A stretch of 33,250 nucleotides of DNA, from the NCBI GenBank assembly GCA_025449115.1, contig JAHLKC010000239.1, positions 1 through 33,250 of the forward strand, given 5' to 3'. How positions within the stretch are numbered: position 1 is the first letter of the stretch; the number at the start of each line of letters is the position of its first letter. This DNA comes from Chytridium lagenaria. Lineage: Eukaryota; Chytridiomycota; Chytridiomycetes; Chytridiales; Chytridiaceae. Shown here piece after piece: positions 1-11,900 of the stretch. The notes below the pieces were generated by a model. The model made no database searches. It was given only the letters and a program-made list of their open reading frames with translations, and was not told the DNA's origin. The position numbers and the translations under genes were made by a program.

Positions 1-401
1 TACATGTCAAGCAAAAATAAGCATGGCAAAGCAAATGGCGTTTGTTGCATGCCTTCCCTGAGAAAATATAGCCTATTATGTTAACTGTGCCTCTGAGACG
101 CATTTACCCATACTATCACATCCCTCTATGTTGATCTGCCGCTGAAACGCGTCTGAAAAATTGTTCTGAAAGCCCATTATTTTATTTGGCGCTGTCCACA
201 TGAGCCTCACCGCTTTCTTGGTGTAAATTGTCTGACTTCAGCCTCTTTGGACTTTGACATTTCAGGTCACAGTGATGCTGGGTTTGGTGGTTACGAAATT
301 ATATTAAAAGAGACGGGTGGTTGTAAGGGAGAACGATGGAACAGTTTCGCTGTCAATTCTGAACCTCATACGAGATTTTTAGTGAACCTCTTCAGACAAA
401 T
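1..401. other. 5' flank of the GH3 gene, no gene seen
   Basis: No open frame with coding character or RNA gene was recognised. An AT-rich TATA-like stretch lies around 299-309, about 95-100 bases before the proposed start codon at 402, and could be the core promoter of the beta-glucosidase gene. The left edge cuts into unknown sequence. Confidence 0.4.
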
Positions 402-3175
402 ATGGGTAAGTTCAATTTGATGCGATACAACGTTCTCTGACGTTGGTGAATCATAAAGTCAACGTTATCATTGCTGCTGCGGTATTCGCCGTCGGCGCGT
501 CTGCCGTGATAGCGGCTCCCACCGACGACCCCAACCATCGTCTTTATGCCCGTTCGCCGTCGTCCTGGAACTTGAATGACCAAATGACTTGGGATCAAGC
601 CGTTAAACGCGCAAAGGAGCTTGTGGCGACACTTTCTCTCAATGAAAAGGTAGATCTTGCTTCTGGCACTGGGTGGGCAAAGGGACCTTGTGTGGTAAGT
701 ACATTTTAGTCTTGCTAAAATTAGATTTGCTATCATATACTCACATGTGTTCATTCCAGGGAAATATTAAAGCCGTTCCGAAGATTGGGTTTAAAGGACT
801 CTGCTTACAGGATTCACCCGCAGGTATTCGGTACGCGTTCGATGTGTCCGCATTTCCGGCTTCTATGTACGTATCCTTACACCATCAGGGAGTCTATTTT
901 TGTCATTCTTTTTTATCGATCTTTAGCATACACCCTCACTAACACCATCCTAACCATATGCAACAAACCAGCAACGTCGCCGCCACATTTGACAAAACCC
1001 TCATGTACAAAAACGGTTTTCTCATGGGAGAAGAAGCTCGAAACAAAGGAATCCACGTCCTGCTCGCTCCCGTCGCTAACATGCTCCGCGCGCCCGCTGG
1101 TGGTCGTAACTGGGAGGGTCAAGGAGCTGACCCGTACCTCACCGGCTTGTCTACAGCCAACCAGGTCCGAGGCATTCAAGACATGGGTGTTCAAGCGACC
1201 ATCAAGCATTTCATTGGTAACGAACAGGAGCATTTCAGGGATGGAGGAAACTCTATTATTGATAAGAGAACGTTACAAGAAATCTACGTGAGGCCCTTCA
1301 AGCACGCTATTCAGGCTGGCGCGGTTTCGGTCATGTGTTCATGTGAGTTTCATAATATTCGTTGTAAGATCTAATCAGAGTTTTTGTTAAAAGACAACCG
1401 CATCAACGCTACCTATGCTTGTGAGAGCCCTCAAGTCATGTCGCTTCTCAAGGACCAGCTCAAGTTTCAGGGTTTTGTAATGAGTGACTGGTGGGCCACC
1501 CACTCTACCAACGAAGCTGCCAACAGCGGTCTCGACATGGTCATGCCTGGGAGTATTAGTTGGGGACAGACGGAGGAGTTCTGGTGGGGCCAGAACTTGA
1601 TCAACTCTGTCAACGGCGGTAAAGTCGCGCAATCGAGAGTCGACGATATGGCTGTCCGCATCCTCACTCCGTGGATCAAGCTTGGTCAGGTACTACTACT
1701 AGATATTCATCCCATCTATTCTTATTGCGATAATTCCTATCTGATCACAATTTTCTGTCGTTTCTAGGATAAGGACTTCCCCGCGACCAACTTCGACTCC
1801 TTTAACCCGAGATCTCTCCCTCCTGTCAACGTTCAAGCCAACCACAAGCAACACATCCGCGAGGTCGGCGCCGCTTCCTCCATTCTGCTTAAAAACGTTG
1901 CTCCGCTCTCCCTATCACCGGTGCCAAGTATCCTAAGATTGCCGTCATTGGTTCCGACGCTTTTGCACCTAGAGAAGTTCCCACAGGGTGAGGCCTCATC
2001 GCTTTTTGATAAAAAATTCACCCAATTATTATCACAGAGACAAGAATGAGAACCCAACAGGAACCCTCGCCCAGGGTTGGGGATCAGGCACATCCAACTT
2101 TCCTTACATCGTCGCGCCTATTGAAGGGATGGCAGGACCTGCCAAGAACCAAAGGGTGGAAATATCCGGGCTCAACGAGAATTGGGACACGGAGCGTATC
2201 AAAAGGACGGCTGCCGCAGCAGATCTGTCTGTTGTCTTTGTTAACTCCAACTCAGGTGAAGGGTAAGAATAAATTTGGTTTCTCTCCCGTATCATATTTC
2301 CCCAGAAGGCTTAAATAACCTCTTTTTCATAGCTACTTACTGTAGAAAACAATGCTGGAGACCGTAACAACCTCACTCTTTGGAACAACGGAGACAACAT
2401 TATTCTCGCTTCTGCTTCTGTCAAAAAGACAGTTGTGGTTGTTCACAGCCCGGTGCCGTTGACATGCCTTGGATCGACCACCCGAACGTTGTTGCTGTCA
2501 TCTACGCTTTGTTTCCTGGCCAAGAAACTGGTAACGCGATCGCTGACGTGCTGTTCGGTCTTGTCAACCCGTCTGGGAGGTTGCCTTTTTCAGTTATGAA
2601 GGACAGAAAAGATTACTCGGCGGATGTAAACTACAACAACGATCAGATTTCTTATAATGAGGGAATCTTTGTTGACTACCGGTACGTGCAGATGCCTTCT
2701 TTATAACTTCTCTTCGCTTAAACATCTAATTGTCTTGTTTCTTTTCAGTGGAAATGAAAAGCGCAACGTCAATCCCGTCTTCCCCTTTGGCCATGGTCTC
2801 TCCTACACATCCTTTTCCTATTCCAACCTTGAGTTTTGTACGGCTTCTCGACGCGCTGTGTCCACCCCTACCACCCGTCTCCTCACAGTCACTGTTACAA
2901 TCACCAACACGGGTGAAGTCGTCGGCAGCGAGGTTCCTCAGCTCTACATTGGGTTTCCTAGCGGGGTTGACCAGCCTCCCAAGCAGCTTCGCGGTTTCGA
3001 AAAAGTTAGGATTGAGCCCGGACGTACCATTGATGTTGGGTTCGTCATTCAAAGGGAAGATGTGGAAATATGGGATGTTGTGAAGAACGATTGGGTCGTA
3101 CCCCAGGGAACTTACACAGCTTTTGTAGGAAGTAGCAGCAGAGACGTAAAACTTCAAGGAACGTTTACTATCTAG
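402..3175 (+). CDS. Secreted GH3 beta-glucosidase, nine exons
   Basis: Likely hydrolyses terminal beta-D-glucosyl residues (cellobiose and related beta-glucans) outside the cell. Exons read 402-405, 459-694, 760-866, 972-1342, 1394-1689, 1768-1987, 2038-2262, 2333-2681 and 2749-3175, all with GT-AG borders, giving about 745 residues, usual for fungal GH3. The start MVNVIIAAAVFAVGASA is a good signal peptide and needs the 4-base first exon. Family marks in order: QDSPAGIRYA, FPASINVAATFD, GRNWEGQGADPYL, KHFIGNEQEH, SVMCSYNRINATYACE, VMSDWW (its Asp is the expected nucleophile), LAQGWGSGT, NSGEGY (Glu is the likely acid/base), NNLTLWNNGD, PFGHGLSYT and a C-terminal fibronectin III-like domain. 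Three single-base losses near 1903, 2340 and 2452 break the frame, but all motifs survive. A functional gene carrying sequence errors is more likely than a pseudogene. Confidence 0.93.
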
Positions 3176-3858
3176 TTTGACTATGCTTCTTTTCCTATTA
3201 ACAATTTTCTGTTTAAAACCTTGTGAATTTTACTGTCTGTGGTTGAATCTGAAAGACCTCTTCTTTATCCTCTCTACAAAATTGAGTATCGCGATTTTGT
3301 TTATTCATTTACCTTTTCTTCTGTTGATGATCTTACTTTACGTGCTATATATAAATAACTGAGGAAGAATGAACAACATGAAGTCCTTGACCCAGAGCTT
3401 TCCCGCCTTAATGGGCTTCGGCTGAAGGGTGCGAAACCTCGACAACAAATTACTGCATGAGTGAAATTGCTCAATTACCTTTAAATCTCTGAACGAATAA
3501 GAGACATCCGAAGAAGCCACAAAACGTGACGGTTATTAAATACCGCAGCAGCTAGTTTTTGGGAAGTCTCTCTATGCGCTCGACAGGCCACCAAAAATAC
3601 AAACAGGTGGTTTGCAGCCGACTGTTGGATAATTTTCACCGAGTTTCGTATTTTTCCATTATTGCTGGGTTGTTTCGCTGGTATACCATTTAAACTCCAA
3701 CACCTGCAGTGCTCTTCATTTATCAGCGGCGTCTAACGGCCTTTTTTGGCGAAAGTGCGACTGGATCCAAAAGCTTTGCGCCATCTTTGTTGTCGATTCT
3801 CTTTTACGCCTAGTGTTCGGACTTTCTTTCAATACATTCCGCCAAGCACATAGCATCA
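3176..3858. other. Intergenic region between GH3 and zinc-finger genes
   Basis: The two flanking genes are both on the plus strand. I see no convincing ORF, RNA gene or repeat. The first part is AT-rich, as expected of a 3' untranslated region, and the part before 3859 should hold the promoter of the zinc-finger gene. Confidence 0.4.
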
Positions 3859-6424
3859 ATGCAGAGAAACGACATAGCTATCCCTCACGATGAAGGAAGC
3901 AACATCCTTTCCAATGCAGCTGGTGGAAAACTTGATCGAGACATGCTGGGTATGGCCAGCCAGTCCGATTTAATGAAGATACTCTCGTCCCTTGCTGCTG
4001 ACGACAACCTTTCCCGAGAAGGCGATGCTGCTGCTGGAATGATTGCTTTGGCTGGGTTTAAAATGGACATGGATACGAGTGGCTCTAGAAGCCCCTCTTT
4101 GGTTACCGGCTCTATGACTCCTTTGGAAGTTGTCGCTACTGTTGCCGGCTTTAAGGCTGATGAGGCGATACCTACAGAAGTTCTCAATCCGATTGCTTTG
4201 GCGGCAGAAGTGGCTCGATTCGAAGAGATGGTCATGAAAGAAGAGATGATTAAAAGGGAAAGTCAATCCAGAGAGTCGCCGCCGGTGCTAGAAGATTCTT
4301 CAATTAAAATTGAGAATGAGAACTCTTTTACAATTCCGCCAATTGCTGAGGTGGATGCTAGAATGCCAAGCGAATTCTTTAAAGATAACACATCACCGGA
4401 TGGCCTAGGAAGTGGAAAAAATCAGAATCAAGACATGGATATTGAGGCCGACCGTAGTGGCTCATTTGACACACAGGAAGATAAACGTTCTAGTGGAGTT
4501 ACGAAACTGATGGCTTTGGCGGCTTCTGAATATAAAGATTTTGGTGATGATGATTTCGTGGAGGAATCCGTTCAGTCGATTGATCCGCTTCATATAAAAT
4601 GGAAAGTCGAAGAGGCAATATTAACTGCTGCTATTAAGAAAAGGAGATTCTTGACTTGGATCTTGCGGCCACTGACAAAGATATTCTCGATCTCCGACCA
4701 AAGATTATGAATCTGCAGGCGATGGTTACAGAAACTGAAGCACTGGTAAGTACCATTAGTAGATCTGTTACGCTATATTATAAACTTATCTTTTTAATCT
4801 TTAGTTAAAGGAGCATAAAAAAAGCTTGAGGAAGCTAAAGTGGAGGAGGCACACAAGCGTTCTACTGCCAGGCATATACGTTACAGAATTGACGCTCTTA
4901 CTACCAAAGTGAGAGAAAGTGAATCTTGTATATCTTTTTTGGTGAAGTCGAGCAAGGATCGAAGGAGCGTTTCTCCCTTACAAAAGCGGATATCGCTACA
5001 GGGTAGTTCTAGAGTTGTATCATCCTCTCGTCATTTTGTTGGAAGATCAGATCGTTTAGAAACTTCAAGGAATACCATCTCAAGGCCTGTTGGTGGAGTT
5101 TTTAGAGATCAAGGTCGTGAGGTTAGCCGTGATCGTCAGAGAGATTGGTCTAGAAATCGTGAAAGTAAGGATCAGCGTGACGCGAATGGGAACGTGAGCG
5201 TGAAAGGGAGAGGGAGAGAGTGCGTAATCGGGAGGATTCTGCCGATGTCGACAGGGATAGGAATAGAATGAGAGACGAAAAACTTCGTCGACAAAGCCCT
5301 TCCAACGATCTCCGCCTCGATTTGATTCGTCTGCCAAAGGCCCCTGTCGTCTTATGGGGCCACTCTTCGGATCACCTAATGCGCCGCAATGATGACCGTC
5401 CTGCTGTTCGCAACATCAAAGCTCAAGTCGGCTCTGATCGTCTCGATGGAGCTGATGGACTGCGCATGGATTATTCTAGAGATAAAGGGAGGCCTGACCC
5501 TCTTAACATGCCACCACCGCCTCGTAGAGAGGCTGAAAGAGTACGGTCGGGCAATACCACTCCTGGAGATCGAGGTTATTCTTCTCCGAGCGGGGCCTAT
5601 CCAGCTTCTGCTGTTAGTGTCAAGGATGTTTGCATGTCCTATCAGAAAGGTGATTGTAGGAGATTTCAGTGTCCATTGGAGCATAATTGTGTCAGGTGCC
5701 GTGGGCCACATCCTGTGATGCGATGTGAAAAGGACCGCCATATTTGCATTAATTACAACATCGAAGGTATGTTAGAACTACCAGATTCTTTATATACGAT
5801 GATTATCTTAAATTTAATTTGTATTCTCGGCGTATGTAGGTTGTGATTCGGCAGCTTGCTGGCGTGAGCACCGATGCATGAGGTGCTCTTCCGAGAAACA
5901 CGGTGTTTTGACGTGTCCTGTTCGATCAAGCAATCCTAATTCAGTTTGCTTTTTGTGGTGAGTGTCTTTTTAAATTAATATAATTTATTTTGTGATATTT
6001 GCACTCTAACCATTTTGTCTCCATTTCCTTTGCAGGAATTCGTCTGGAACCTGCAAGGTGTCTACTTGTACGCGTCAACACGAATGTTTCCGATGCGGTG
6101 GCAAGCATCCATTCCTTTATTTGCCCCGAAAACGTCCGCATTATTGCCGAAGAAACCACCGCTGCACGTCTTCGCAATGAGGATGGTCCTACAAAGCTTG
6201 CTCTAGCAGCACCCACTCGTTCCACAGCCAATCCTCTGACTGTTCGCACTCATTCTCGTGATGTCTCGGACTCGAATATCGGGCTTAACACACGGAAAGA
6301 AATACCGAGGACGAACGGTCCGAAAGCGGCGATTACTGAGAATTTGTCGACTATGAGTGAGAGAGATTTACTGGCGCTTCAGAAGCAAATGCTGCATGTT
6401 TTATCGGCTTTAAATCCTATGTAG
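3859..6424 (+). CDS. Protein with three CCCH-finger plus zinc-knuckle units
   Basis: Probably a nuclear RNA-binding protein; function inferred from domains only. The N-terminal 250 residues are acidic and unrecognised. A charged, probably coiled-coil stretch follows across the intron at 4746-4804, then an Arg-Asp/Arg-Glu tract (about 5090-5290) like those of splicing factors. The C-terminal half has three paired modules: C-x7-C-x4-C-x3-H then C-x2-C-x3-H-x4-C (CMSYQKGDC...CVRC), C-x7-C-x4-C-x3-H then C-x2-C-x4-H-x4-C (CINYNIEGC...CMRC), and C-x8-C-x4-C-x3-H then C-x2-C-x3-H (CFLWNSSGTC...CFRC). Introns at 5767-5839 and 5958-6035 fall inside the modules and splice them in phase. Single-base indels are inferred near 4645, 4820 (an A run), 5182 and 6118. 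No specific family was recognised. Confidence 0.8.
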
Positions 6425-6563
6425 ATTATTGAGGAGCATTCCCAATCTTTTTCTAATTTTTTCTAATCTCGGACTTCGTAATTTTACATCGTTAAGTTAT
6501 GAATTCTCTTTGTAATATCTGATGTTGTTTTCTATTATTCGTTCAGAGATTTCAACATTTTTA

Positions 6564-6569
6564 AATAAA
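6564..6569 (+). terminator. Candidate AATAAA polyadenylation signal
   Basis: A canonical AATAAA hexamer sits 140 bases after the stop codon of the zinc-finger gene in an AT-rich stretch. Position and strand fit its 3' end, but the hexamer is common in AT-rich DNA, so this is only suggestive. Confidence 0.3.
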
Positions 6570-6676
6570 CTATTTTTGATCATCAATAACTGGTTTACAC
6601 TTGCAAAGGCAAACTACATTTGTTCGCACATATGTTACATCTAAAAATGGGCTTGGACGATATATGATTTGATTCG

Positions 6677-8933
6677 TCATTGTGGCGAATCCGGCCTTTT
6701 CTCCACCGCGTCAGCCTTCTCTGCGTCGACATTTTCCTTGAAAAAAGGTGAGGTAAGGTAGGTCGACCAAAGTATTGCAGATAGTTGAAGAACGTCGGTC
6801 TTCCGCTTGTGCGTATGGTTGAGTTTTCGAAATTCCTTTGTCAAATTGAGGCAATAATTGACGCTCTCTGGGCTCACAAAATCACAAGCAACCTAAGAAA
6901 ACGTAAATAAAAATCGAGTAAGGGAGAAGGTGAATACAGCAGTGAAGTTAGGCAAAACTTATCACCTTGATACAATCTCGATAATTACAAACTTGATGAA
7001 TACACCCCGCCGGTACAAACACGGCATCCCCAGGGTTTTGAAATATTCTCCAACCCGTCACCCCGGTTTCCTCCTTCAACCTAGCCCTTAGATCCGTCGT
7101 CAAGTAAAAAGTTTGGTCATGGATTGGGTCATCAAAGACCTTTCCCCGCTCCTCCAGCACCTTCCCCACAAATTTCCTCAATGCATGTAGCGCTGATCTT
7201 GGGAATATATCCCAGACTGCCCCTGGCCGCAAATCATCGGGTTTTACGCCATCGCAAGGCTCGGACGCGTGAATCATAACGTTAACTGCATCAGCCATGT
7301 CGAGGTGGAGTGGTGTAGTTCCTGCACCGCCTGCACTGTCTTGGGAGGCGTAGGCGCAGTAGAGTTTTGGGCCGAGTCAGAGGGAACAAGTTCTTTCGGG
7401 AGTCGTGCAGCAAGGTTGCGGTTACCGTTTCGCGCGGTGTACTCGGGGAACGGAACCAGACGACGAAAGTCTCGAAATGGTCGGGAAACTTTATCTTAAA
7501 GTCCGTATTGGTTGGCCAGTCCTGATTTTCAGCTTTAGACACTTAAACGAAATCCGCGAAAAATTATGTGATGAAACTTACTGGAACTTTTAAAATATGA
7601 TAGTTCTCTCCCGAATCTTTTGTTCGAACTTCAACTGTTGCGAAGCCGTCGAAAAAATCACCAATGCAGTCAATCACCCGTCCACCCGTGGCGCAGTCCT
7701 CGATCTCGGTCACTTCGTGGCCATAGGTCTCAGCAAAGTATTTTGGTGACCAATCTGCCTGAAGTGCCAAATCGAGTTTATATGCTATTGCAATACCCCG
7801 AGTCCAAGCTTCTTCAAAAACCCTCTGCGGATCAGCCGTGCTGGAATTAATACGGACGAATGATGGGAGGGTTGCCACGCCGTTTGTAATAACCATATCG
7901 GTTGACGTCGAGCTTATTAGATTTACCCGGTTCAGGATCATATCAAATTCTTGACGTTCCCGACGAGACACCAAAAACATTTGCCGCTTCGTGTGATATG
8001 TTTTCATGGTACAATAGCTTGACCTCTGAAACTCAGAGTCGTTCCAATCATCATAGCAGTCGAGACATATATCTGCGCCGCAAGCGCAGCAACACCAGCT
8101 GAGGCCAAAGATCGAGGTAAAGCATCTGTCACAGATAACTCGATCTCCGGGTACAATATCTCGATAATGTAGCGTTCGATTGGTAAACGCTTCAAGATAA
8201 CGATCTACTATAGCTTTCAAGACGGGAGCTGTACGCTGTAGAACGTATTTTTCGTTTTCCGGGTTGGTTATAACCGTTCTTTCATCATTTAGAATGACTT
8301 CAGACAAGCTTTCTGACCTCTAACAATATGAGAAATTTAAGGATCATTCATCTTACCATCACAATATTCTCCCCTTTAAAAAAGTTGACATTGGTTCGGT
8401 AAACAGTTCCAAAGAATCCTTCATCAGTAATATTTCCGTCCACCACTTTGAACCAGCGAAAATCCTTGAAACGGCAGGGCACCCCGATTTTTTTTTGAAT
8501 GCATGCAGCGCATCGTTTGTACATAGCAAGTGTCTTGCTCAAGCAAGCCACACTTTGGACTGTCTTGAACTCATCAATGTGAACGCAATCAACTTCGGAC
8601 CGAGGAAGCGAAGTCTCCATGCTCCATGTTTGTGGAAAAGCACTCGAATTAATCCTTTGCAATCATTATTATGAGAACTATATCTTATTTTTGAAGCATA
8701 GCTTTATACCTCACACTCCTCTTCCTTCCTGGTAGCTCGACACTGTTATCTTCGACGTGCTTCATGTCAATATTGGTCGCCTTCTCCTTTCCGAGGCTCT
8801 TTCGCTTGCTGATAGAGACACGTCTCTTCTTTGGCGCTGGATCATCAAATTCATCGTCAAACTCGTCAAATAGCAGTGCCTCCGTGTATACTACTCGTTT
8901 TGGAGTCCTCGAAGTCATCGTCCTTTCGGTCAT
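6677..8933 (-). CDS. KDM3/JHDM2-like JmjC histone demethylase
   Basis: Fe(II)/2-oxoglutarate dioxygenase of the KDM3 type, a family that removes methyl groups from H3K9 in the nucleus. Exons run 8933-8710, 8654-8357, 8319-7582, 7521-6966 and 6892-6677, about 677 residues. A basic N-terminus with PKKRRV could be a nuclear signal. Next come a C-x2-C...CRF cysteine cluster (about 8460-8520) and the KDM3 zinc finger CDRCFTSIF...CLDCYDDW (about 8050-8150). The JmjC domain shows KDWP-like PDWPTNTDF, LGPKLYCAYAS, the iron ligands in TPLHLDMADAVN (H-x-D, about 7300), GDAVFVPAGCIHQV with the second His (codon 6996-6998), CIKV for cofactor binding, and DFVSPESVNYC. The start is the first in-frame ATG; an upstream TTG in the same frame is unlikely in a fungus. 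Single bases appear lost near 7454 and 7375; adding them gives an exact multiple of three. Confidence 0.9.
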
Positions 8934-8988
8934 GGCTGGGTGATCATGCAAAATCAAAAGTCACTGTGACAAATTTCTATTTGTATAA

Positions 8989-11900
8989 TTAACGAGCAGT
9001 TCCTAAAGTGGAGGTGCTCTTGTAAGGCCCAACATCCATGTCTCGCCCTCCCTTCATGGACGTGCTCCCAAAACATTTCCAGGGAAAGTTGCTGCTCCCT
9101 TCATGCTAGATGCAGCTGCAGGAACCATGTCACGCTGGAAGCACTTCCAAGGCCTCTGCTGGCCGCAACAATAGGCACAGATGATTCCAACGCCGACAGC
9201 GAAGCGCCCAGCGCATCCATTGAACCATATTCATCCTTTTTATTCCATTCAATCCCTTCATGGCTTTATCGTCTCCAGAAATATCTTTGCCCGCGAGAAG
9301 TTCACGTGGGTTCGAAGATGGCTTGATTTGTTGTGGTGCCAGTTTGAAGCACACATTGGGCACTGCTCGGTCTTGTCCACGAGTTGCTGAAACTCTGTTG
9401 TCAAAGCGGGGACTCACAGTTTGGACAAATAGACCAGTTGTCAAGTTCCATATGACGACCTAGAAAAGGAATGTTAAACCAATTATTTAGTCAAGAAAAT
9501 ATCTTACAGATGCAATGCAATAAGGAATGTGATTTTTGCAGTCAGTGCAGTCAAGAACGCTTTCGGCCAATTTATAACAAGAATGGGCATGGAGTCAAAG
9601 TTCCTCGATGGTTTCTTCTTTATCCGGTCGCTTTATGCAATTAGTATACATTTAAGTCAGAACCGCTAACCTCATATCTGCTCAATCTTCCTTTTGTACT
9701 TTGCATCCAAAAGAGGCCTATATTCTGGTCTCATCAACATAGCGGCATACTCAAAAGCTTCTTTCTTCATGTTGGCTCGGTAACATTCGATGACAGTTGA
9801 TGTAAGGATTGGGACAACGTGCGCCGGAAATTTGGAGATATTGTTTGCCACTCTAATAAGCATTCGTGCACCCTTTTCGTGTTCGTTGACTTTAATCAAA
9901 GTCTTTCAAACCCGTTAGAAGTATGCTTTAGCGTTGAAAGGTTACCTTTACAAGAACGTAGCTATGGAGAATCATGAGCATGCGATCAAGCTCAGATGGA
10001 ATGGCGCCTTATTTCTTTTAAGCTGTCGGTGATTGTCCAAAAGAAGGTCATGCGCAACTCTATAGTTTCCTAAAGTATGTTAAAATCAATGATCATTTCG
10101 TTCGTACCAAGGGTTTGCTCTTCCCTTGCGATTATGATGTGTGCGTGCTGCATCTCTGTATGACCCCAAAGACATGTAAAGCTTGAAAATATACTTTGCT
10201 TCCTACCAACAAGCTTAGATTATTCGATATTAAGAAATTTCCATACCTTCGCACTCCATCCGACTCACCCATCAGGTAATCAATAAGTTCATGCGTCAAC
10301 GCATCATTCTTTGCTAAACGACAGCCTCAATAGCTTTTCGATAGATTCGCCGTCAAGAACGGGACATCGAATGAAGAGACGGAGAGCTTTGGCGTGATTC
10401 CGGCTTGAAGATAGTACTTTCCGGCGTTGAGGAGTTGACGTTTGTTTTCAAAGTACGTGGCAATGTTCGGACTGGAGTTTTGATGAATTAATATGATGAT
10501 GAAGAAAGAAGACTACTCACGCATTTGCGGTTGGCATTCCTTTGATTAGCAACGAATGTTCCATCAATCATGTTGCTGGCAAAATCGATCAGAAACAGAG
10601 CTATAGAAAGCAATATCTACCTGAGCAAGCTCAAAGGCCTCATCAACCATTCCCGCCATTAAACAAAACTCGACCACGCTGTTATACTCTTGCGTGCCTG
10701 GAAAAATTTGCTTACAATCCTCGCACTCTCCCTGGATCGGGTATCTCTAACAATCTTTACGGCTTTATCGATTTGGTTGAGGTGTTCGACCATAGCCTGA
10801 CGACATTAATCAAAGTCTCTGGCTTTCTCATAAGATGCGGCGGCCTCTACGTACTGATTTGAGGCTAAGATAAAATAAGTAAAAAAATACATCGGCATCG
10901 CTTATACGACAAATCAATAACGACCTTCTTTCGCTTTTGCGTACTGCACAAAATCTTTTGGACTCGTAACCTTCTCCAAGATTTCCCACCTTCGCCCACA
11001 ACTTCCCTTTAATATAGGCCTCAGCTGCTTTCTCCCACGCACCCGCTCTCTCAAACAACCCTCCAGCTTCCGAATACAATTTCAACCCTCCAAATCCCCG
11101 CAAATCCTGCAACAACTTTATCTCATCAACCCCATTCAACATCTTCATCCCACGCGTCACATCACCCATCCTAACGTCATACGCGTGATCCCGAAGACAT
11201 ACAATCTGATGTTCATCAGCTCAGACTCAGATGCCGGAACTCATTGGATGTTCCAAAGCATCTCATACATACTTAACGCTTCAGAAAATTCTCCCCAGAC
11301 TCCAGCTGCCCGCATACTCCCTCGCAATCCCCGTAACTCTTTCGGAGCAAGTTTTTTCGCTAAATGAAGTGCTTGATCCCTGCATTAAATCGCGTCGCAT
11401 GTGAAGAGCGTGAACAGGATCAGTGCTTTGAAGAAACATTCTTGTGCATGTTCGAATTCTCGAAAAATGATGCAAATGTATCCAGCGGGATGTTGATTTC
11501 TTCGTATTCCGCGTATGAGGAGAGGTCATGACATACCGGCGTCGTGGAGGATTTGACGGTAGACGCGTTTCGCGGTGGTGATGTCGAGGACGTAGAGGGC
11601 GGCTTCTGCGAGCATGGTCATGCTTTACGAGATTTGACGGTTTCAATCATGGACCAGACATCTGAAATGAAATATGATAAACAAAAACTGATAAATTGAA
11701 TACATTACCGCTCATTATTCCAAGAGTGTACGCCAACTGAAGGGATTTTCCTTGAGCTTGCTCTGTTAACGCAGCAATGTTCTTTGACGCTAAAGGTTCA
11801 TTTGTGGTCAAGAATATCGTCATCAACTTCCCAGACGGAGACTGCATGATCAAATTAGAAATCAATCTAAATGGAAAAGGTTCACCTGACAAAGAAACTT

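Noticed and set aside
443..445. TTG as the GH3 start codon
   Set aside because: Non-ATG starts are rare in fungi, and it lies inside a canonical intron whose removal gives an ATG and a better signal peptide.
392..754. 120-residue minus-strand frame over the GH3 start
   Set aside because: It is antisense to a conserved GH3 signal peptide and catalytic-domain exon and shows no motifs of its own.
2726..3157. 143-residue minus-strand frame
   Set aside because: Shadow of the conserved GH3 C-terminal domain on the plus strand.
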